Positions 56,364 through 64,000 of a DNA stretch of 64,000 nucleotides are shown piece after piece; position 1 is the first letter of the stretch; each line of letters opens with the position of its first letter. A program made the translations under genes and the position numbers. The notes under the pieces are model-generated. The model worked only from the letters and a program-made list of their open reading frames with translations, ran no database searches and was not told where the DNA came from. Origin of the DNA: Dermatophagoides farinae (Eukaryota; Arthropoda; Arachnida; Sarcoptiformes; Pyroglyphidae); contig NC_134678.1 of NCBI RefSeq assembly GCF_024713945.1, positions 2,418,001 through 2,482,000 on the forward strand, in the 5' to 3' direction.

Positions 56364-57350
56364 ATGAGCAATCAAAAGAAAAGCGATGATAAATCTGAAA
56401 TTTGTCGTAAAACCGTAACACCAATGTTTAGTGAAATACCATCAACAACTGGATTAGAATTGTTGGATTCGAAAATTGAAGATGAAGAGATATCGGTAAC
56501 AGTGAAAAAATTGTTGAAAAAATCCAACTATACAATTGTAAAATTTATCGATAAAGGAAGTACATCAAAAGTCTATAAAATTGTACGTAGTGATCAATAT
56601 TATGCAGCTAAAATTGTTGATCATCGCCATCTTTCTGAATTGATACGTAAACAATTTTTACCAAATGAATTGAAAATTGTCACGTCAATTAAACATCCGA
56701 ATATAATAAAAACTGAAGAAGTTCTTACGAATGATGAATGTTCAATCATAATTACTGAATTCGCTCCCGATGGTGATCTGATGACTTATATTGAACGACA
56801 ATCAACAAGTCCTGACATTGAACGTGCCAAATATTGGGCTATACAGATTACACAAGGGCTTGTTTATCTTCATTCGAAAGGCATAGCTCATCTTGATATT
56901 AAAGCAGATAACGTGCTTCTTATTCAAGGTGTTGCTAAAATTAGCGATTTTACATATGCTCAATTTAGTAAAGATCCAATCACCAATAACGTTATTCCAT
57001 GTACAACATTTTGTGGTACACTTGAATATAAAGCACCGGAAACATTACATCGTGCTATACCATTCAATCCATTCATAGCAGATTGTTTTAGTTTAGGTGT
57101 ATTGATCTATACATTAGTTACGATGGAATTCCCATTCGGGAGTGGATCCGAATTACGAACTACAGCCGGTTTACGTCATCTTTATGATAATATACAAAAG
57201 AAACAATGGCAACCGAATCATTTGATAAAAGCTAATCGTAAATTGTATTCATTTCTTAAACAGTTATTGAATCCAGATATTGATGAAAGAATAACAGCTG
57301 AACAGGCATTGATACATCCATGGTTCGATGGCATGATAGCCAAAAAATAG
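56364..57350 (+). CDS. TSSK-like serine/threonine kinase with altered HRD and DFG motifs
   Basis: A 328-residue, single-exon protein kinase of the CAMK/TSSK type; TSSKs act in sperm development and are often intronless. The kinase domain spans about residues 57-321: glycine loop DKGSTSKVYK (63-72), Lys83 in AAK, helix-C Glu102, HLDIKADN (176-183), DFT (195-197), CGTLEYKAPE (217-226), and Asp240 in DCFSLG. Arg of HRD is Leu177 and Gly of DFG is Thr197. The catalytic Asp178, Lys180 and Asn183 and the metal-binding Asp195 remain, so phosphotransfer is still possible. The glycine loop keeps only its first Gly. The domain ends soon after the last helix, as in short TSSKs. The ATG is in good context and no upstream frame is visible. 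Confidence 0.85.
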   Translation: MSNQKKSDDKSEICRKTVTPMFSEIPSTTGLELLDSKIEDEEISVTVKKLLKKSNYTIVKFIDKGSTSKVYKIVRSDQYYAAKIVDHRHLSELIRKQFLPNELKIVTSIKHPNIIKTEEVLTNDECSIIITEFAPDGDLMTYIERQSTSPDIERAKYWAIQITQGLVYLHSKGIAHLDIKADNVLLIQGVAKISDFTYAQFSKDPITNNVIPCTTFCGTLEYKAPETLHRAIPFNPFIADCFSLGVLIYTLVTMEFPFGSGSELRTTAGLRHLYDNIQKKQWQPNHLIKANRKLYSFLKQLLNPDIDERITAEQALIHPWFDGMIAKK

Positions 57351-57568
57351 CAAAGATATAGATAATAGTAAAGTACACCAAGTATATGGATTAAATTTTC
57401 ATTATTATCAAAACACGAATTTTTTAATTCTGATTATAAATTGAAGTGTTAAAACATTTTCCAACATTAAAAATATTTACAACAGCAACAAAAAGATATA
57501 TTGAATGATTAGAATGGAACAATTATTTATGGATATATATGCAACGAAAATTCGAAAGTTTTTTTTTG

Positions 57569-58639
57569 TTATTGAACTGGAGCTAGTGAATTTATCATAT
57601 GATGATGATGGTGGTGATGATGTGGTTCACGTGATTCATAAAAATGTGATTGACGTTTTTTAAGTTCATCAATAAGCAATGCATTACCATGGGCAGCAAT
57701 CATTGTTTTTTTTGGTCGACGTATAATATCTTCTTGAGATTCTTCATTTGTTTGTGATGATGTTTCATCTTGTTCGATTTCATTTTTTTCTGGTAAATCT
57801 GATTGCATATTGTTGTTTGATGATGATTTATAATAATCGAGACTAGGTTCAAAGACACTTTTATATTTTCTTTGATTATTTACTGGTAATAATGATGGTT
57901 GTTGTTGCTGCTGCTGTTGTTGTCGGCGAAGAAGTTCAGATATCTTTGTACGAGCTACTTTTGTTCGTTCACTTGGATCCAAATCATCCAATTTACTTAT
58001 ATCTTCTTCGTCTTCAATTTGTTCATTATTTTGATTATTAGCAGATAATTCTTGTTCATAATCTGGTTCCGATGGATTTACAATTTTTTCTTCATCTAAA
58101 TAGAATAAATAAATATAATGGATGGATTAATTGCAATTGAAAATCGAAAACAGATATTTACCATAAGTAATTGATGCAATATCATCAACATGGAATTCAC
58201 TAACGAAATTGGTTTTGTTTGGATGTAATCGTGCCGAACGTCGTATATTTGAACGACGTGGACGATACTTTTCCAATGGTACTAATATTTCATGTGGTTG
58301 TGGATAGAAATCACGTTGAAATGGTGATTTATCTTTACAATAATTATCACCTTTACTTTCATCATTTTTTGACTCCAAGATCATATTATTCTGATTCTGT
58401 TCAACGGTAGCATCATTTTGTTGATCATCATGATTATTATTTGATGAAACTTTGCATGGATCAATGCATTCTTTTTTCGATTTTTTACTTGAGGAACGGA
58501 ATAATTTTACAAAATTTTCATTTCTTTGGCTATAATGATGATTGTGATTATTGTTTTCATTATTAATAACAGAACTGTTGGATTTTTTTGATTTTATCGA
58601 ATGTTTTCGAGGATAAATACTTTGTAAAACGTTACCCAT
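57569..58639 (-). CDS. Putative myristoylated, disordered protein of unknown function
   Basis: Exons 58162-58639 and 57569-58095 (66-bp intron, phase 1) give 334 residues. MGNVLQS fits the N-myristoylation consensus (Gly2, Ser7) and is followed by a basic, Ser-rich region, suggesting membrane attachment. The middle contains EKYRPRRSNIRRSARL and VSEFHVDDIASITY. The second exon has an acidic stretch, then LDPSERTKVARTKISELLRRQ, a poly-Gln run, and a conserved-looking RPKKTMIAAHGNALLIDELKKRQ near the C-terminus before a His8 run. It converges on the TSSK-like kinase. No family recognised; the two non-repetitive C-terminal segments would be best for finding homologues. Confidence 0.72.
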
Positions 58640-61600
58640 GATGATTTGTTAATGAATGATGAATCATGTATCGAAAATCACAATATAAAGATGAATAATC
58701 TAGATCAATGAGGAAAAAACAAAAATAAATTTAGATCAATTTTTTGATGATATATAGTTTTATTATTATTGGAAATGACACTCAGGAAACTGTTGAATAG
58801 ATATACAATTTTTTTTTAAAATAGCGATTGATATATAATTGACATTTGATTTTTACAAACAAAATATCAATGATGATTCAAATACGTAGTTGTTGTTTAA
58901 TTGATCAAAACAAACAAATTGTGACAAAAAAAAACCAATCCAATCAAGTAATTCACGACAACCCATATAAAATTTTTAATAACAACTACGGTGACAATGA
59001 TTATGACGATAATTTGATGACATCAACATCAATGAAATGACAACAACAACAACAACAAGTGCTGATTAGTTAGCGGACATTTTCAACAAACAATTATCAA
59101 TTCGTTTCTATTCATTGCCAAAATGAATGTTGAAAAAATAAAAAAAAAAATTCATAGTCACTAGCTCAATAAATCATTCATCACATAAAGCTATTGAGCT
59201 ATTTTAGTTTCATTGACTCATGCAATTTAACAGTTTGGCAGATTCACAAGACGTTATGTCGCTGAACGACGACAATAAAGAAAAAAAGAAATGAAAAAAT
59301 CCTGAATGATGATGATGAAAATGTTTAATGTCATGTTATCATATATAAATATACAAGATATAAAAAAAAACCAATGTCTCTATGTGTTGATGATCAACAA
59401 ACAAATGAATTTGCAAACATTGCCATCTCTTATGGAACGTTCCATAAACGTTTTTAGAATCATCATACAGATTGTGATATTGCAATTGTATTGCATAAAT
59501 AAATCATTTCAATTTCCTAATCATTGCTTATTTAACTCTACAATTATAAATACAACATCAATTAAATCTCAATTTGTTTTGCCATTTAAACATTCAGATG
59601 TAACTCTTTTTTTTGCCAGCCAGCTTTACACAATTTCATTGTAACTAACCAAAAACTACTGCGTATCATGTGTAAAATACGGAAACATACATATAGAATT
59701 CATATATTACACTTATTTACCGTTGTTTTTCAGTTGGCGATTAATGATGTCCAAGGATTATCGGATTTAATCTCATAGATAGATTCACTTCATATTGGTT
59801 TCATTTTGTAAATAAGATGAATATTAAAAACGAACTCATCAATCTTATATGTGAAGATGATCACTTTTTTTTTCTCTCTCTCTCTCTTTGTTATTCACCA
59901 AATGAATCAATGAAGTTTCAACAAAAAAAAATTTCGCCATTCTCATTAAAATTGGAAATTTCTTTTTTTGAATTTCAAAGATTTTAACAACAATGATGAT
60001 CTATCATATATTATTGATCGTTTTTCATTTTATTTTCATAATTTCCGATGTCATTGTATATTGATAGATGCCATACCACTACTGATGTCATAAGTCACCC
60101 AATGAAGGACGACGACGACGACGATGATGATGATGATGATGACTTTTTAATGATTATTCGGAAATGATACTTATACACACATACAGGTCTGAATGATTGC
60201 AACAAAGTTCCAACAAATGAAAAAAATGGAAGAGTTTTTTCTCAAACGTCTACTTAATAAACATCAAATGGAATGATGAAAAAAAAAATATCAATATATT
60301 AAATGTATGGCTCATATCAAAGTGAAAATCAACTGAGCGATAAAAGACAATCAATTATTTCAATCAAAAATAAAAATTCGAATCATAACAAAATGAAAAC
60401 ACATACCTCTGTTTCTATTTGGGAAATTTTTGTTTTCGAAATTTATCGTCATATATACAACGAAGCAAAACAATGAAAAAAAACACCTTCAAAAACAATT
60501 TAACGGATCATTTCAAAATAAGATTAAATTTTTTTTTCTACAAAATGTTAATAGGAAACAAGGTAAATGTTGAAAATAAATCTTGACGATTATTTATCAT
60601 TTCCTGAATTTGATTCATTTTTTTTTCTTCTTTGTCATCGATCACAAAAAAAATCTTCAACTTAATATTGTTCAACAGGTAGCTGCTACTAACAATTGTT
60701 ACAAAAAAAAAACAAACTAAAATGGATCATAAAATATCAAGTCAGTAAATTTATGATCATTCACTATACCGTTAGCATTTTTTTTTTGCTGTTGTTGTTG
60801 TCAAGAAAACAATTTTAGATCATAATCTCAACACATACAAAGTAGGAATATGATGCTATTATCAAAAAAAAAGAATGTAAATGCACAACATTCATGAAGA
60901 ATCATATATAGATCGGCATCTGTATGAGTTTTTTTTTTGGTTACCATGAAACCAGCTTATAAATGCATCATTTATAAACGTATCATAGGTAATAATAATC
61001 AACCAAAACAAACTTTCATTTGATCATCATGAAAGTTATCATTATTGTTGTTGTTATGAGAAATATGGAAAAAACATATATGCACATTTAATATTATATA
61101 CTCACTTTTGGAATTTCAAATACCAACGAATGGTGATGGTGATGATTATAACAGTGATAATACAAAAAATAAAACAACAAAAAAAAAGATTGGTCAAATC
61201 AATTCGAAAATGTTTGAATCAAGTGAATTTAACCATCTCAAACAGACAATTATGACAAAATGTTAAAAGTGAATCAAAACAAAAAAAAAACCAAAAATTT
61301 TTTAAAAAATGACAACAACGTTATCATTACGTCGTGAATGTGTGTATGTATGACGTTCAATTCGATGATGAAATTTTTGGCATTTGTCGTATGTGCATGC
61401 ATAAATGATGATGAAAAAAAAAGACCGAATGGAACCACATGCATGCACAGATAAACCAAAACGCGCACACACACACAAATACACAAATACAAGCACTTGC
61501 TAACAAGAAAATCGAAATTGTAAGCAAGTTTTTTGTTGATTCACCGACAACATCAACAAAAAACAAGTTGTAGATGAAGTGAATTTGTCACACACACACA

Positions 61601-64000
61601 CACACACGCACTATTCACATATGCAGGGTCTTGAAATGAGAGAAAAGAAAAATTAAGCTTTTTTTCGAAAATTTTTCAGATTTTTTTTTCTTTTTTTTTG
61701 TGTGTGTACCACTATTTAGACTCTTTTTTTTATTCGTTTGTTCCAAATTTTCAGATTGAACAATCTAATAGCAGTCAATTTGGCTGGGTTTTTTTTTGGA
61801 AAAAAAATTGTATAATGTTTATTGTCATGATTATCATTATTTTTATTTTTTTTTTCGAATGGTTTTATATGAAAGGAAGGCACAGAGATATATGATTGTC
61901 TTCGTGCGTTGTGTATAATGCTGCATGTATGTATGTTTTTGCATGAACGGAAATTATCAGCAAAAACGAAATTCATATGAATGGATGCAGGCAAATATCA
62001 TTTCTTGATCATTATTGTTTACAACAACAAAAAAATGAAATGAAATGAAATATATTGAACATATAAAAATATAAAAAAAAATTCCAAGAAAATTTTCGAA
62101 TGATATATGTGTGGATTTTGTTTACGTGTTTGTGTTTGTGTATGTATGTGTGCGTTTGTGATAATAGTTGGAAAATGTGACAGAATAATGGAGTCAAAAG
62201 AAAGAAAAAAAAAATTTAATAGTACAATTGAATGGTGACAATGTTTATAATATAAATAGGAAATTGGACTTGTTTTCCATTTACTTTGAAATCATAGTCA
62301 CTGGTCATCAACAACAGTCAATAATCATTATCATAATTTTGTTCATTATGGAATTTTTCTTTCATCCGTAACGGTGATTTAAATGGATGGATGAATGGAT
62401 GGACAGGAAAAAAAAACCCACGAGAAAATTCAAAAACAAAAACAAAAACCAGTCAAGTAATTCATACATGGATTTATTTTGGAGAAAAAACAAAAAATAA
62501 ATATAACAATTATCTATTTTTCACCTTTTTTTTCTTTAGGGAAAACATGTTTATGTGATCAAATTATCTTGTCGGTTATCACATTATTTGACATATATAC
62601 CATTTTGTTATTCAAAGTTGTAATCATGATCACATTCAATCACTTGTTTTTTTTACATTAGTATTTTATATCTCGATCAACAGGTGGCAGCAGTGTTTGA
62701 CGTAAAAAAATGATAAATTTAAATTTTCAATTTTCAGTCTATTTTTTGCCTATTTTTGTGTCAGTATATTTATCCAGTACACATATAAAGAAAAATTGAT
62801 TAACCAAACAAATAACAAGCGATCAACAAACGAGTTCATGAAAAAAAAGATATTGTGCCGAAAATAATAACCATTTACGTTGAACAAAAATGAATGTTCA
62901 ACAGCAGCAGCACACAGAAAAAAACTTATTATGCATTGTCTGTATAGTTATTTGTTTTTTTTTCCAATCATAACCAACAGAAATACCAACCAACCAACCA
63001 ACCAACCACGATAGGCAACAATCAAAAATACCGAAAACATGACATTCGATTGACGGCCATCATCATGATGATGATTGCCGTTTTTATTTTTATTTCCAAA
63101 CAAAATCAACTGAATAGTACACAGAGTAACACGAGAGATGTGTTCAATTGTTTGAACAAGATTCTTTTTATGTCTGGTCTTTTTCAGGATTTTTCTTTTT
63201 GTTAAAAAAATTTTCATCTTTGATTAGCAGCAAACAACTAACCGGCCTATCAAACAAGCAACCAATATAAAATTTTCATCATTTGATCGGATATTACGCA
63301 TATTATTTTGCTGTCCATGTTCATGATGATCATCTGTATGTGTTTATACAATGGCCAAACAATAATAACAAGGACAAGCTTGTAAACAAAAATAAAAGAT
63401 GATGCCAGCCGTTGGAAATTGTCTATTAATTTTTTTTCTCTCCATTCTTCAACATCATTGTGAAGATCATCATGATATATCATCATGTTGATCCGATTCG
63501 ATCTTTTCCATTGATCGTGTTTGCTTTTTTCCACTGCCAAATAAAAAAAAACTGGAAAGCCGTGTCTGTAATTGATTTTTTTTTATTTTTTCCACTGATG
63601 GTCAAAAAAAAAATTGAATGAATCCGAAAATAAAATGCTGCTACAGCTTTAAGATGAATCTATATATCCATAACAAATAATAGATGAATGGATGTATGGA
63701 TATATTGATTACGACAATGCCCAAAACATGCTGAATGATGATTTTTTTTTCTGTTGTTGTTTTTTCATTGATTATCTTAACCATCAAAGTTCAAAGAACT
63801 GTCGATCACTTTTTTTCTGTGAATATGATAAACTTTGAATTAGAATTGTTCCAAGTTTGTTTGTTTAACAACGTTTGAACAATTTATTGCTTGATTGAAT
63901 TCAGCAACTATTGACAATGAAATTGTTTTCAAAGAAAAAAAAAATTCAAATTCTTTTCGTTTTTTTTTGATAAAGTGATTGACCAATGATCAAAAAAAAA
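58640..64000. other. About 5.4 kb without a supportable gene
   Basis: Upstream of the myristoylated-protein gene, then repeat-rich sequence to the window edge: CAA runs (59038-59058), GAC/GAT runs (60109-60141), AC and GT runs (for example 61590-61609), a CCAA tetranucleotide run (62988-63008) and many A/T homopolymers. Frames at 61274-61566 and 62948-63217 are by-products of these repeats. Confidence 0.5.

Noticed and set aside
61274-61566. Three overlapping Cys/Val/Phe-rich frames on the minus strand
   Set aside because: They arise from AC/GT microsatellite sequence in several frames; not genes.

Overview
This is AT-rich eukaryotic DNA, full of poly-A/poly-T tracts, (GAT)n/(ATC)n trinucleotide runs and (AC)n or (TC)n microsatellites. 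Its genes are compact, with many GT-AG introns of about 55-90 nt. Base composition, short introns, homopolymer-rich proteins and arthropod-type homologues (5-HT1 receptor, Mad, an astakine-like cytokine) suggest an astigmatid mite of the Dermatophagoides/Sarcoptes type. That placement is an inference; no species marker is present.

Layout. (a) 1-5.3 kb: minus-strand 5' part of a 5-HT1-type serotonin receptor (TM1-TM5); its last exons are probably beyond the left edge. (b) 5.3-15.2 kb: about 10 kb with no gene I can support, only simple repeats. (c) 15.2-17.3 kb: a seven-exon SLC1/EAAT-type transporter on the minus strand whose cation- and substrate-binding motifs are altered. (d) 19.9-20.8 kb: RPF2, a Brix-domain ribosome biogenesis factor. 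(e) 21.3-25.3 kb: a young BEL/Pao-type LTR element with LTRs that look identical and a 5-bp target duplication. (f) 25.3-32.1 kb: repeat-rich, no supported gene. (g) 32.1-39.6 kb: gene-dense block with TIMM13 and MRPL2 head to head, a secreted acidic protein, a degenerate enolase-phosphatase E1 homologue, an orphan gene convergent with it, and the BMP-type R-Smad Mad. (h) 39.6-47.2 kb: no supported gene. (i) 47.2-58.6 kb: F-box/LRR-like protein, hydroxypyruvate isomerase-like enzyme, small acidic protein, a Ser/Asn-rich protein with a Cys-rich tail, a small secreted helical protein whose exons are all short, an astakine/prokineticin-like cytokine, a TSSK-like kinase with altered motifs and a putatively myristoylated protein. 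(j) 58.6-64 kb: repeat-rich, no supported gene.

The genes do not form one pathway. Local organisation is visible at the divergent TIMM13/MRPL2 pair, which shares a 238-bp promoter with paired ATCGAT motifs and serves mitochondria on both sides, and at the convergent enolase-phosphatase/orphan pair, which shares a perfectly palindromic poly(A) signal. Three proteins from familiar enzyme or transporter families (enolase-phosphatase, EAAT, TSSK) have substitutions at residues normally invariant. They are the most interesting items here. I found no wholly new multi-gene system. Exon boundaries were worked out by hand from splice signals, reading-frame phase and family alignment from memory; no database search was run.
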